DNA of 15,158 bases, taken from positions 1-15,158 of the forward strand of contig NZ_JBINJF010000048.1 in the NCBI RefSeq assembly GCF_043951865.1, in the 5' to 3' direction. The first letter of the stretch is position 1. Each line of letters starts with the position of its first letter. Below the pieces are notes generated by a model, which worked only from the letters and a program-made list of their open reading frames with translations, did not search any database and had not been told where the DNA came from. This document shows, piece by piece, positions 6,291-13,123 of the stretch. The stretch comes from JAMQKA01 sp043951865 (GTDB lineage Bacteria > Bacteroidota > Rhodothermia > Balneolales > Balneolaceae). Made by a program: the position numbers and the translations under genes.

Positions 6291-6818
6291 TTATCCTTCA
6301 AATACTTTTTCCAATGAAACTCCTCGGCGCTGGGCCACTTCAACCGGATCGACCAATCCTTTTAAGGCGTTATAGGTCGCTTTCACCATGTTGTGAGGAT
6401 TAGAAGAACCAACTGATTTAGTCAGAATGTTCTTAACCCCTGCAATATCAAGCAACGCCTTCACGGGTCCACCCGCAATTACACCGGTACCTTCGGATGC
6501 AGGTCTGAGCAGTACTTCCCCCGCTCCCTCCTTGCCTGTAATGGTATGATAGATACTTCCGGTTCGGGTCATCGGTACTTTAATGAGATTCTTCTTCGCG
6601 TTATCAAACCCTTTTTGAATCGCATCTGAGACCTCGTTGGCCTTGCCCAATCCGTGCCCTACCACGCCATCCTTGTTACCTACCACAACAATGGCGTTGA
6701 AGCTGAACCGGCGCCCGCCTTTCACCACTTTGGAAACACGGTTAATATGGACCAGCTTCTCTTCCAGATTCAGATTAGCCGGGTTAATATTATGTCGTTT
6801 TTTAATCTTCTTTGGCAT
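6291..6818 (-). CDS. rpsE: 30S ribosomal protein S5
   Basis: S5 stabilises the 30S body near the mRNA entry and affects decoding accuracy. The double-stranded-RNA-binding-like N-terminal domain has INRVSKVVKGGRRFSF (25-40) and VVGNKDGVVGHGLGKANEV (45-63). The loop VVKGGRRF is where spectinomycin-resistance changes are known to occur in other bacteria; it looks normal here. The C-terminal domain carries LRPASEGTGVIAGGPVKAL (104-122) and GSSNPHNMVKAT. The 175 residues are within the usual range. It follows rplR by 15 nt, with AAGGA about 11 nt before the ATG. Confidence 0.98.
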   Translation of the reverse strand: MPKKIKKRHNINPANLNLEEKLVHINRVSKVVKGGRRFSFNAIVVVGNKDGVVGHGLGKANEVSDAIQKGFDNAKKNLIKVPMTRTGSIYHTITGKEGAGEVLLRPASEGTGVIAGGPVKALLDIAGVKNILTKSVGSSNPHNMVKATYNALKGLVDPVEVAQRRGVSLEKVFEG

Positions 6819-6833
6819 AATGATAAATCCTTT

Positions 6834-7202
6834 TTAAAAGTCTAAACCTGCTTCTCGTGCTCCTTCAGCCAGCGATTTGATTACGCCGTGGTATTTATAC
6901 CCGCTCCGGTCGAAGACCACTTTTTCTACTCCTTTATCCCTGGCAATCTTTGCCAGGTGCTCTCCTACAACTCTGGCCCCTTCAGATTTTGTTTTATCCT
7001 CAAGCTCGGCTTTCAGCTCTTTGCTTTTGGTTGAAGAAGCCGCAAGGGTAACCTCTGAGAGGTCATCGATCAACTGAGCGTACACATGTTTGTTGCTTTT
7101 ATATACACTCAATCGGGGACGTTCCGCCGTTCCACGGATTGTAGATCTAATACGGCGACGTATTTTGTTTCGACGTTCAGTTTTTTTCTTGTTCTTATCC
7201 AT
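6834..7202 (-). CDS. rplR: 50S ribosomal protein L18
   Basis: L18 binds 5S rRNA together with L5 in the central protuberance. The N-terminus is very basic (RRNKIRRRIRSTIRGTAERPRLSVYKSNKHVYAQLIDD). The C-terminus KVVFDRSGYKYHGVIKSLAEGAREAGLDF is the family signature. At 122 residues it has normal length. It lies between rplF (10 nt) and rpsE (15 nt). No Shine-Dalgarno sequence is evident before the ATG. Confidence 0.98.
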   Translation of the reverse strand: MDKNKKKTERRNKIRRRIRSTIRGTAERPRLSVYKSNKHVYAQLIDDLSEVTLAASSTKSKELKAELEDKTKSEGARVVGEHLAKIARDKGVEKVVFDRSGYKYHGVIKSLAEGAREAGLDF

Positions 7203-7212
7203 CGTTCAGTTT

Positions 7213-7773
7213 CTATGCACCTTTCGCGGCAGATTTACCAGCTTTTCGTCGAACCCATTCGTCTACATAACGTATACCCTTACCTTTGTAAGGCTCAGGC
7301 GGACGAAGGGATCGAATCTTGGCTGATACCTGACCGACCAGTTCTTTATTAATTCCAGATACGATGATTATCGGATTTTTCTTGGTTTTGGTATCTACTT
7401 CAATATCGATACCATCCGGGGGAACAAAATAGATGGGATGCGAAAATCCCAGGGTCAATTCCAGTACCCCACCGTTATAGGCGGCCCGGTAGCCAACACC
7501 AATAATCTCTAGTTTCTTTTGATACCCTTCCGTCACTCCGGTAATAATATTGCTGATCAGTGAACGGTATAACCCGTGCAGCGATCGTATTTCCTTGGCT
7601 TCGGAGCTACGGGTAACGATAATTTCATCATCCTGTTTTTCGACATTAATACTGGGATCGACCTTTACCGAGTCGCTACCCTTTTTGCCTTTAATGGTTA
7701 CAACATTATCGGCATTAATGCTGAATTCAATATTGTCTTGTAATGAAATCGGTTGTTGTCCGATACGTGACAT
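7213..7773 (-). CDS. rplF: 50S ribosomal protein L6
   Basis: L6 lies at the base of the L7/L12 stalk near the factor-binding centre. Two tandem RNA-binding domains are visible. The first begins MSRIGQQPI and ends near HGLYRSLISNIITGV (about 66-80). The second contains KLEIIGVGYRAAYNGG and LTLGFSHPI, and ends with the diagnostic RPPEPYKGKGIRYVDEWVRRKAGK. The 186 residues are typical. It is placed between rpsH (19 nt) and rplR (10 nt), the normal spc order. Confidence 0.98.
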   Translation of the reverse strand: MSRIGQQPISLQDNIEFSINADNVVTIKGKKGSDSVKVDPSINVEKQDDEIIVTRSSEAKEIRSLHGLYRSLISNIITGVTEGYQKKLEIIGVGYRAAYNGGVLELTLGFSHPIYFVPPDGIDIEVDTKTKKNPIIIVSGINKELVGQVSAKIRSLRPPEPYKGKGIRYVDEWVRRKAGKSAAKGA

Positions 7774-7792
7774 AATGCTTCAACTTTATTGA

Positions 7793-8185
7793 TTAATAAA
7801 CAGAGCAGAGTATTTCACCACCAACATGCAGTTTGCGGGCTTCCTTGTCGGTCATAACGCCCCGCGAAGTGGACAGTATAACCACGCCCAGCCCGTTCAA
7901 AGCCCGGGGGATACTGTCAGCATCGGTGTAATTGCGAAGTCCCGGCTTGGAAATCCGCTTCATATTTTTGATAACCGGTTGACCGTAGGGATCATACTTC
8001 AGAAACAGTCGTAACAACCCCTGTTTCCCGTCATCAATATTAATGTATCTCTGAATGTATCCTTTATCTAAAAGGATCTTAGTAATTGCACGCTTCAGTT
8101 TCGAGGCGGGAATGTCTACCCGACGATGCCCGGACTGCTGTGCATTGCGTATTCTTGCTAAATAATCTGCTACTGGATCAGACAT
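7793..8185 (-). CDS. rpsH: 30S ribosomal protein S8
   Basis: S8 binds helix 21 of 16S rRNA and, in E. coli, represses the spc operon by binding the rplE mRNA. The N-terminus MSDPVADYLARIRNAQ and the C-terminus ILSTSRGVMTDKEARKLHVGGEILCSVY, with the invariant STSRGVMT, are diagnostic. At 130 residues it is full length. It follows rpsN by 21 nt. I could not confirm an S8-like binding hairpin around the rplE start, so autoregulation is left open. Confidence 0.98.
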   Translation of the reverse strand: MSDPVADYLARIRNAQQSGHRRVDIPASKLKRAITKILLDKGYIQRYINIDDGKQGLLRLFLKYDPYGQPVIKNMKRISKPGLRNYTDADSIPRALNGLGVVILSTSRGVMTDKEARKLHVGGEILCSVY

Positions 8186-8206
8186 AAATTTCTAAATTAG
8201 ACTGTG

Positions 8207-8476
8207 TTACCAACTTGCCTTTCGTACACCAGGTATCTTGCCATCGAGGGCCAATTCTCGGAACTTAATCCGTGAGATACCATATTTGCGAATAAATCCG
8301 CGTGAACGTCCCGTTAAGCTGCAACGGTTGTTTTGTCGCGTGGGGCTTGAGTTCCGGGGCAGCTTTTGCAGCTCCTCCCATTTTCCCTCTTCCTTCAGCT
8401 TTTCACGCTTGTCTTTATACTTCTCGTAAAGTTCTTTACGCTTCTTGTTGCGAGCTATCCAAGCTTTTTTTGCCAT
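8207..8476 (-). CDS. rpsN: 30S ribosomal protein S14, zinc-free long form
   Basis: S14 is a 30S head protein. At 89 residues this is the long form, without the CxxC...CxxC zinc ribbon of the 61-residue type; a single Cys remains in RCSLTGRSRGFIRKYGISRIKFRELA. A charged helical insert (EKYKDKREKLKEEGKWEELQKLPRN) lies at about residues 18-42. The end GKIPGVRKASW is canonical. It lies between rplE (21 nt) and rpsH (21 nt). The ATG lacks a Shine-Dalgarno sequence and sits in an AT-rich context. Confidence 0.98.
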   Translation of the reverse strand: MAKKAWIARNKKRKELYEKYKDKREKLKEEGKWEELQKLPRNSSPTRQNNRCSLTGRSRGFIRKYGISRIKFRELALDGKIPGVRKASW

Positions 8477-8497
8477 AATATTAGGATGCTTTAGAAT

Positions 8498-9049
8498 TTA
8501 ATTTCGTTTGACAAAAGGCATTCCAAACCCTTTCAACAGGGCGTATGCTTCCTCATCCGTCTCGGCGGTGGTTACAAAGGTGATATCCAGCCCGTGCACC
8601 TTGTCTACATTATCGGTGTTAATTTCGGGGAATATCGTATGTTCCCTGATACCGAGGGTATAGTTGCCTCTCCCGTCAAAACTCTTGTCGGGAACGCCCT
8701 GAAAATCGCGTGTTCGCGGTAATGCAAGGTTAATAAGGCGATCCAGGAACTCAAACATTATACGCTTGCGCAGCGTTACCTTGCAGCCTATCGGCATTCC
8801 CTGGCGGAGTTTAAAGTTAGAGATCGATTTCTTTGAGCGTGTTTTCACCGGTTGCTGTCCCGTTATTTTCGCTACGTTATCAACAACGGTATCGAGCACT
8901 TTTTCATTCTCAACAGCATCCCCTACGCCCGAGTTAACCACGATCTTCACGAGCTTCGGTACAGCCATAATATTTTCGTACCCAAAATCTTCCTTGAGCT
9001 TCGGTATAATTTCTTCTTTGTATACAGTTTGTAATCTTGCTTCTGCCAT
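8498..9049 (-). CDS. rplE: 50S ribosomal protein L5
   Basis: L5 binds 5S rRNA and contacts P-site tRNA in the central protuberance. Conserved segments are VPKLVKIVVNSGVGDA (about 30-45), TGQQPVKTRSKKSISNFKLRQGMPIGCKVTLR (63-94), LPRTRDFQGV and GNYTLGIREHTIFPEI. The C-terminus is GFGMPFVKRN. At 183 residues it is standard. It lies between rplX (15 nt) and rpsN (21 nt). The N-terminus begins MAEARLQTVYKEEIIPKL, which supports the chosen ATG. Confidence 0.98.
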   Translation of the reverse strand: MAEARLQTVYKEEIIPKLKEDFGYENIMAVPKLVKIVVNSGVGDAVENEKVLDTVVDNVAKITGQQPVKTRSKKSISNFKLRQGMPIGCKVTLRKRIMFEFLDRLINLALPRTRDFQGVPDKSFDGRGNYTLGIREHTIFPEINTDNVDKVHGLDITFVTTAETDEEAYALLKGFGMPFVKRN

Positions 9050-9064
9050 TACTATCTAACACTC

Positions 9065-9409
9065 TTAGTTGTCAATGATTTCTCCAGTCGTCTTTGCGTA
9101 TCGGACCCAGCGACCTCCGCCATCTTCCTCAATCCGTTTTCGGCCGATCCGGGTGGGTTCTCCCGAATTGGGGTCAATTACCATCACATTCGAAATGTGA
9201 ATCGGGGATTCTCGCTCAATGCGTCCACCCTGTGGATTTTGCTGACTGGGTTTGTCGTGATGTACCCGCATATTGATTCCCTCAACAAGTACACGATCTT
9301 TTTTCGGGAAAACAGCCAACACGCGGCCTTCTTTACCCTTGTCATTGCCGGCAATGACTTTAACATCATCACCCTTTTTGACATGTAATTTCTTTTTTTT
9401 GCTAGGCAT
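9065..9409 (-). CDS. rplX: 50S ribosomal protein L24
   Basis: L24 is an assembly initiator for the large subunit and lies near the tunnel exit. The KOW motif spans about residues 10-37 (VKKGDDVKVIAGNDKGKEGRV). VEGINMRVHHDKPSQQNPQGGRIERESPIHISNVM follows, a typical L24 middle section. The 114-residue length is at the longer end for the family, and the final part (EDGGGRWVRYAKTTGEIIDN) is clear. It lies between rplN (14 nt) and rplE (15 nt). The ATG has no Shine-Dalgarno sequence. Confidence 0.98.
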   Translation of the reverse strand: MPSKKKKLHVKKGDDVKVIAGNDKGKEGRVLAVFPKKDRVLVEGINMRVHHDKPSQQNPQGGRIERESPIHISNVMVIDPNSGEPTRIGRKRIEEDGGGRWVRYAKTTGEIIDN

Positions 9410-9423
9410 AATTGAACAAATTT

Positions 9424-9792
9424 TTAAAGTACTTCAGGAGCAAGTGAAACGATACGCATAAAGTTGCGTTCTCGAAGTTCCCGGGCTACCGGACCAAATA
9501 TCCGTGTACCGACCGGTTCATTCTCCTTGTTAATAATGACTGCTGCATTCTCATCAAATTTAATGTAGCTGCCGTCACGTCTTCTGAGCTCTTTCTTTGT
9601 ACGAACGACAACAGCATTCACAACCTCTCCCTTCTTGACATTACCGCCGGGTATGGCTGTTTTCACAGAGCATGAAATCAGATCGCCCACGCGGGCATAC
9701 CTCTTGCGGGAATCCCCCAAAACCTTGATACACTGCAGTTTTCGGGCACCGCTGTTGTCAGCTACATTTAATACTGTTTGAATCTGTACCAT
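9424..9792 (-). CDS. rplN: 50S ribosomal protein L14
   Basis: L14 binds 23S rRNA at the subunit interface and also contacts L19. The 122-residue protein has the family sequence throughout: MVQIQTVLNVADNSGARKL, CIKVLGDSRKRYARVGD, and NEPVGTRIFGPVARELRERNFMRIVSLAPEVL. The ATG has a good Shine-Dalgarno sequence (AGGAAG, AGGA at 9803-9800). It is the first gene after the 79-nt gap that separates the S10 group from the spc group. In E. coli the spc promoter lies in the equivalent gap. Confidence 0.98.
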   Translation of the reverse strand: MVQIQTVLNVADNSGARKLQCIKVLGDSRKRYARVGDLISCSVKTAIPGGNVKKGEVVNAVVVRTKKELRRRDGSYIKFDENAAVIINKENEPVGTRIFGPVARELRERNFMRIVSLAPEVL

Positions 9793-9819
9793 CGTTGCTT
9801 CCTAAGAAATATTTTTAAG

Positions 9820-9848
9820 CTGAATAAATAGCATGACCACCTATTCAG
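9820..9848 (-). promoter_or_regulatory. Hairpin at the S10/spc boundary
   Basis: In the transcript CTGAATAGGTGG (9848-9837) pairs with CTATTTATTCAG (9831-9820) around a 5-nt TCATG loop. The stem has 12 pairs: seven Watson-Crick at the base, then three G-U wobbles mixed with U-A and G-C. It lies in the 79-nt rpsQ-rplN gap, the largest within the cluster, ending 27 nt before rplN. No clean T-tract follows, so it is not a classical terminator. Processing, attenuation or protein-binding roles are possible. Confidence 0.5.
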
Positions 9849-9853
9849 AGCAA
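9825..9853 (-). promoter_or_regulatory. rplN: Weak promoter-like pair before rplN
   Basis: TTGCTC (9853-9848) and TATTTA (9830-9825) are separated by 17 nt, about 32 nt before the rplN ATG. The matches to consensus are poor: 4 of 6 and 3 of 6. The main support is position, since E. coli has its spc promoter in the same gap. It overlaps the hairpin at 9820-9848, so both may not be functional. Confidence 0.15.
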
Positions 9854-9871
9854 TCAGTTCAACCTGTTAGT

Positions 9872-10135
9872 TTATTTGGCGCGTTCAAGAATTTCTACCA
9901 GACGCCAGGTTTTTCGTTTTGAAAGCGGTCGTGTCGACATAATATGCACCTTGTCGCCAACCTTGGCTTCATTGCTTTCATCATGGGCCATATATTTCGT
10001 CGTTTTGGTGATAAATTTCCCGTAAATAGGGTGTTTCACCTGACGATCGACGGCTACCGTGATACTTTTATCCATACTGTCGCTTACAACGCGACCGGTT
10101 CGTTCTCTTCGTTGTGCTCGTTCTGTCTGTGCCAT
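9872..10135 (-). CDS. rpsQ: 30S ribosomal protein S17
   Basis: S17 is an early 16S rRNA binder with an OB fold. The 87-residue protein shows RRERTGRVVSDSMDKSITVAVDRQVKHPIYGKFITKTTKYMAHDE, then VGDKVHIMSTRPLSKRKTWRLVEILERAK, both diagnostic. The ATG has one of the better ribosome sites in the cluster (AAGGAAGAG before ATTTATG). It follows rpmC by 11 nt and ends the S10 group. Confidence 0.98.
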   Translation of the reverse strand: MAQTERAQRRERTGRVVSDSMDKSITVAVDRQVKHPIYGKFITKTTKYMAHDESNEAKVGDKVHIMSTRPLSKRKTWRLVEILERAK

Positions 10136-10146
10136 AAATCTCTTCC

Positions 10147-10365
10147 TTACTCAGTATCTTCTGATCGGGATTCGTCATTTTCCATTTCATGGATAACCGT
10201 TTTTAAGCGGGCAATTTCACGCCTGGTCATCCTGATCCGTGCCGGGTTTTCGAGTTGCCCTGCAACAGCTTTGTTAAACTCCATGTCCTTAAGTGCTTCC
10301 TGCTCATCATTTAGACGAGCCTTGAGCTCCGTCACAGTCAGATCTCTCATTTCATGTGCTTTCAT
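10147..10365 (-). CDS. rpmC: 50S ribosomal protein L29
   Basis: L29 is a two-helix protein beside the tunnel exit and contacts L23. The sequence MKAHEMRDLTVTELKARLNDEQEALKDMEFNKAVAGQLENPARIRMTRREIARLKTVI is family-typical, with the conserved LENPARIR turn. I start at the ATG at 10365 (72 residues). The frame is open 6 nt further to a TTG at 10371, but L29 proteins normally begin MKxxEIRxL, so the ATG is preferred. The C-terminus has a short acidic end (HEMENDESRSEDTE). Spacing to rplP is 20 nt and to rpsQ 11 nt. Confidence 0.95.
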   Translation of the reverse strand: MKAHEMRDLTVTELKARLNDEQEALKDMEFNKAVAGQLENPARIRMTRREIARLKTVIHEMENDESRSEDTE

Positions 10366-10385
10366 ACTCAATACAATCTTTTTAA

Positions 10386-10808
10386 TTAAGGTCCGTCGTA
10401 ATCTCGGCGAACAATAAATTTCGTTTTGATGGGAAGTTTGTGAGAAGCCCGGCGAAATGCTTCATGAGCCCGTGCTTCAGAAACCCCCGTTATCTCAAAC
10501 AATATTCGTCCCGGTTTTACCACGGCTACATATTTCTCAACCGCGCCCTTGCCCTTACCCATGCGCGTTTCAGCGGGCTGAGCCGTCTTGGGCATATCGG
10601 GAAAGATCCGAATCCATGTTTGTCCGTCGCGCTGTAGCGTTCGCGCAATGGTGATACGACAGGATTCTATCTGCCTCGAAGTAACATATTTAGATTCGAG
10701 CGCTTTCAGCCCGAAGTCGCCGAATGCGAGCGTATGCCCCCGTTGGGCATTCCCTTTTAGGCTTCTGCGGTGTTGGCGGCGCCGTTTTACCTGCTTTGGT
10801 TCTAACAT
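10386..10808 (-). CDS. rplP: 50S ribosomal protein L16
   Basis: L16 lies near the A site and helps position tRNA on the large subunit. Recognisable parts are MLEPKQVKRRRQHR, FGDFGLKALES, WIRIFPDMPKT, the basic motif RMGKGKGAVE (82-91) and KLPIKTKFIVRR at the end. R82 corresponds to E. coli R81, which is hydroxylated there by RoxA/YcfD; whether that occurs here cannot be seen. At 140 residues it has normal length. It lies between rpsC (22 nt) and rpmC (20 nt). Confidence 0.98.
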   Translation of the reverse strand: MLEPKQVKRRRQHRRSLKGNAQRGHTLAFGDFGLKALESKYVTSRQIESCRITIARTLQRDGQTWIRIFPDMPKTAQPAETRMGKGKGAVEKYVAVVKPGRILFEITGVSEARAHEAFRRASHKLPIKTKFIVRRDYDGP

Positions 10809-10830
10809 AACTCTGATTTCTGGTCAATTC

Positions 10831-11571
10831 CTAGTTATTACTTCTTCTACGCCTGTTGCGTCTGGAGCGGCGTTTGCCTCCTCCGCGGCGAGATCGCGAT
10901 TGCTGCTCCTGTTGCTCATGAGCATCACCAGGAGTCAGCTCAATATCACCCAGGATTTCTCCCTTAAAGATCCAAACCGTCACTCCAATAGATCCGTAGA
11001 TCGTATTTGCCGTTGACTTGTGATAATCGATATCGGCACGAAGCGTGTGCAGGGGAATACGACCCTCTTTGTATTGCTCGGTGCGTGCCATCTCTGCGCC
11101 GCCAAGCCGGCCTGCGCATCGAATCTTGATTCCCTCGGCACCCATACGCATGGCCGATGATATTGCTGTTTTCATCGCCCGCCGGAAAGAGATTCGGGCT
11201 TCCAGTTGTTGCGCAATATTCTGGGCAACCAGACTGGCGTCTGTCTCCGGCCGCTTAATCTCACTTACATTAATCTGTACTTCCTTGTTGGTAATCGCTT
11301 TCAGCTCCTCCCGAAGAAGTTCAATCTGTTCGCCACCCTTACCGATAATCACTCCCGGACGGCTGGTTTTTAGCGTAAGAAGAATCCGTTTAGGAGTTCG
11401 CTCAATAATTACGCGTGCCAAACCTCCATTGCGTAGTCGCGTATGAAGATACTCACGTAACTTTGTGTCTTCGTATAGAATTTCCGGCTCATTCTCTTCA
11501 GAATACCAGTTGGAATCCCAACCGCGAATAATACCGAGCCGTAAACCTACTGGATGTGTTTTTTGTCCCAA
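10831..11571 (-). CDS. rpsC: 30S ribosomal protein S3, TTG start
   Basis: S3 forms the 30S mRNA entry with S4 and S5. The N-terminus (M)GQKTHPVGLRLGIIRGWDSNWY is canonical. A KH domain carries RPGVIIGKGGEQIELLREEL (about 70-89). The C-terminal domain has GAEGIKIRCAGRLGGAEMARTE and the GRIPLHTLRADIDY motif. The initiation codon is TTG; no ATG or GTG occurs between the rplV stop and this site, and the family always starts MGQK. AGGA lies 6 nt upstream. The last part is a Q- and R-rich tail (SRSRRGGGKRRSRRNRRRR), giving 246 residues. Confidence 0.97.
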   Translation of the reverse strand: MGQKTHPVGLRLGIIRGWDSNWYSEENEPEILYEDTKLREYLHTRLRNGGLARVIIERTPKRILLTLKTSRPGVIIGKGGEQIELLREELKAITNKEVQINVSEIKRPETDASLVAQNIAQQLEARISFRRAMKTAISSAMRMGAEGIKIRCAGRLGGAEMARTEQYKEGRIPLHTLRADIDYHKSTANTIYGSIGVTVWIFKGEILGDIELTPGDAHEQQEQQSRSRRGGGKRRSRRNRRRRSNN

Positions 11572-11585
11572 GGTATTTCCTGTCT

Positions 11586-11966
11586 TTATTCGTTAATCAA
11601 TTCTTCTTCTTTGGTGCCAACAACCACCGTAATATGGCTCATCCTTTTACGTATTTGATGAGCCCGCCCCATCGGTGCCGGCTGAATGCGTTTCAGCGTT
11701 GGCCCTTCATCAACATAAATCTCCTTAATGTACAGCTCATTATTCTCGGGACGTATCTCCTGGAATTTATCCCGTGCGTTGGCTGCAGCAGATTTAATGA
11801 CTTTGGCAACATGCGGAGAAGCTGCCTTCTTTATAAATTCAAGCTTCTTCAATGCTTTTGCCACGTTTTCACCACGGACGGCATCTACAACCAATCGTAC
11901 TTTCCGGGGTGATTTCCGCAGGTACTTCTGTACTGCGCGTGCTTCGATGTTTGTGTCTTCGGCCAT
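11586..11966 (-). CDS. rplV: 50S ribosomal protein L22
   Basis: L22 touches all domains of 23S rRNA and its long beta-hairpin lines the exit tunnel. The core has ARAVQKYLRKSPRKVRLVVDAVRG (about 9-32), and the C-terminal hairpin reads GPTLKRIQPAPMGRAHQIRKRMSHITVVV (88-116). The tunnel tip AxPMGRAHxIRKR, where macrolide-resistance changes arise in other bacteria, looks undisturbed. At 126 residues it is slightly long because of the acidic end EEELINE. It lies between rpsS (10 nt) and rpsC (14 nt), with AGGA about 8 nt before the ATG. Confidence 0.98.
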   Translation of the reverse strand: MAEDTNIEARAVQKYLRKSPRKVRLVVDAVRGENVAKALKKLEFIKKAASPHVAKVIKSAAANARDKFQEIRPENNELYIKEIYVDEGPTLKRIQPAPMGRAHQIRKRMSHITVVVGTKEEELINE

Positions 11967-11976
11967 TGTTTAAATC

Positions 11977-12261
11977 CTATCGTTTAACTGCTTTTTCTGC
12001 TTTTTTGACCGGATGTCCCCGGAATGTGCGGGTAGGTGCAAATTCGCCTAGCTTGTGTCCTACCATGTTATCAGAAACGTACACCGGTATAAACTGCTTA
12101 CCGTTGTGTACAGCAAATGTCAATCCCACAAAATCTGGTGTGATCATTGAGCTGCGCGACCAGGTCTTGATGACCTTCTTCTTGCCGCTTTCATTCATTT
12201 CATCAACTTTTCGCTGCAGCTTGTAGTATACGTAAGGTCCTTTGCGTAGTGATCTGGGCAT
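11977..12261 (-). CDS. rpsS: 30S ribosomal protein S19
   Basis: S19 pairs with S13 in the 30S head. The 94-residue protein starts MPRSLRKGPYVYYKLQRKV. It contains KTWSRSSMITPDFVGLTFAVHNGKQFIPVYVSDNMVGHKLGEFAPTRTFRGH, the complete signature. The C-terminus is basic (PVKKAEKAVKR). It is only 5 nt after rplB, so translation is probably coupled. The Shine-Dalgarno signal is at most AGAG. Confidence 0.98.
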   Translation of the reverse strand: MPRSLRKGPYVYYKLQRKVDEMNESGKKKVIKTWSRSSMITPDFVGLTFAVHNGKQFIPVYVSDNMVGHKLGEFAPTRTFRGHPVKKAEKAVKR

Positions 12262-12266
12262 GGTTC

Positions 12267-13109
12267 TTATCTCTTATTCTTGGATTTCTTACGGCTTCGT
12301 ACGATGTACCGATCAGAAAGCTTCTTGCGTTTACGGGTCTTCTTCCCTTTTGAGGATTGACCCCAAGGAGATCTCGGATGGCCACCGGAGGCCTTGCCTT
12401 CTCCACCACCCATCGGGTGATCAATCGGGTTCATTGCCACCCCGCGGGTTTGAGGCCGCTTGCCTTTCCAGCGGTTTCGTCCAGCCTTGCCGAGCGTAGC
12501 ATTAAAATGATCAGGATTGCTGGTCGTTCCAACCGTGGCATAACATGTGCCAAGGATCATACGAACTTCGCCCGACGGTAGCTTGACCGTGACGTAACGA
12601 TCAGACTTCGCCACCATCTGTGCCTGTGTTCCTGCACTCCGGCACAACTGCCCGCCCTGACCGGGATGGAGTTCAATGTTGTAAATAAATGTACCCGGTG
12701 GCATATTTTTCATCGGAAGTGCATTACCCACATCGGGCTCTACATTCTCTCCGCTTATGACGGTCTGACCGACCTCAACACCCTGTGGCGCAATAATATA
12801 CCGCTTTTCGCCATCCGCATATGCCAGCAACGCAATACGTGCCGAACGATTCGGATCATATTCAATAGTCTGCACTTTTGCCGGTATATCGGTTTTATCA
12901 CGTTTAAAATCGATTTGGCGGTAGCGCCGTTTATGGCCGCCACCCCGATGACGCGAAGTCATTCGACCTTGCTTGTTACGGCCGCTGCTGCGCTTTATAC
13001 CTTTCACCAGGCGTTTCAGCCCGGGTTTGCTTACCGTGATGTCATCGAGCACAGGCGCATTCCGGTGCCGGGTGCCTGGCGTATTTGGTTTTATTTTCTT
13101 ATTTGGCAT
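12267..13109 (-). CDS. rplB: 50S ribosomal protein L2
   Basis: L2 is a primary 23S rRNA binder next to the peptidyl transferase centre and bridges the subunits. Motifs include TSRHRGGGHKRRYR (51-64), TIEYDPNRSARIAL (81-94), KNMPPGTFIYNIELHPGQGG (134-153), RSAGT and RGVAMNPIDHPMGGGEG (222-238). H231 corresponds to the E. coli histidine (His229, mature numbering) reported as important for activity. The second histidine of the usual DHPHGGGEG is methionine here (M233). The 280 residues include a slightly long basic tail. It lies between rplW (14 nt) and rpsS (5 nt). Confidence 0.98.
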   Translation of the reverse strand: MPNKKIKPNTPGTRHRNAPVLDDITVSKPGLKRLVKGIKRSSGRNKQGRMTSRHRGGGHKRRYRQIDFKRDKTDIPAKVQTIEYDPNRSARIALLAYADGEKRYIIAPQGVEVGQTVISGENVEPDVGNALPMKNMPPGTFIYNIELHPGQGGQLCRSAGTQAQMVAKSDRYVTVKLPSGEVRMILGTCYATVGTTSNPDHFNATLGKAGRNRWKGKRPQTRGVAMNPIDHPMGGGEGKASGGHPRSPWGQSSKGKKTRKRKKLSDRYIVRSRKKSKNKR

Positions 13110-13123
13110 GAATCTGGGCTGTC

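Noticed and set aside
8477..9064. An S8-type autoregulatory site around the start of rplE.
   Set aside because: I could not identify the S8 rRNA-mimic fold by eye; a structure search would be needed.
9050..9076. TTGACA near the rplX stop with a possible -10 just before rplE.
   Set aside because: The -10 (AGTAAT at 16 nt) is poor and would abut the rplE ATG, leaving no room for a leader; TTGACA here encodes the end of L24.
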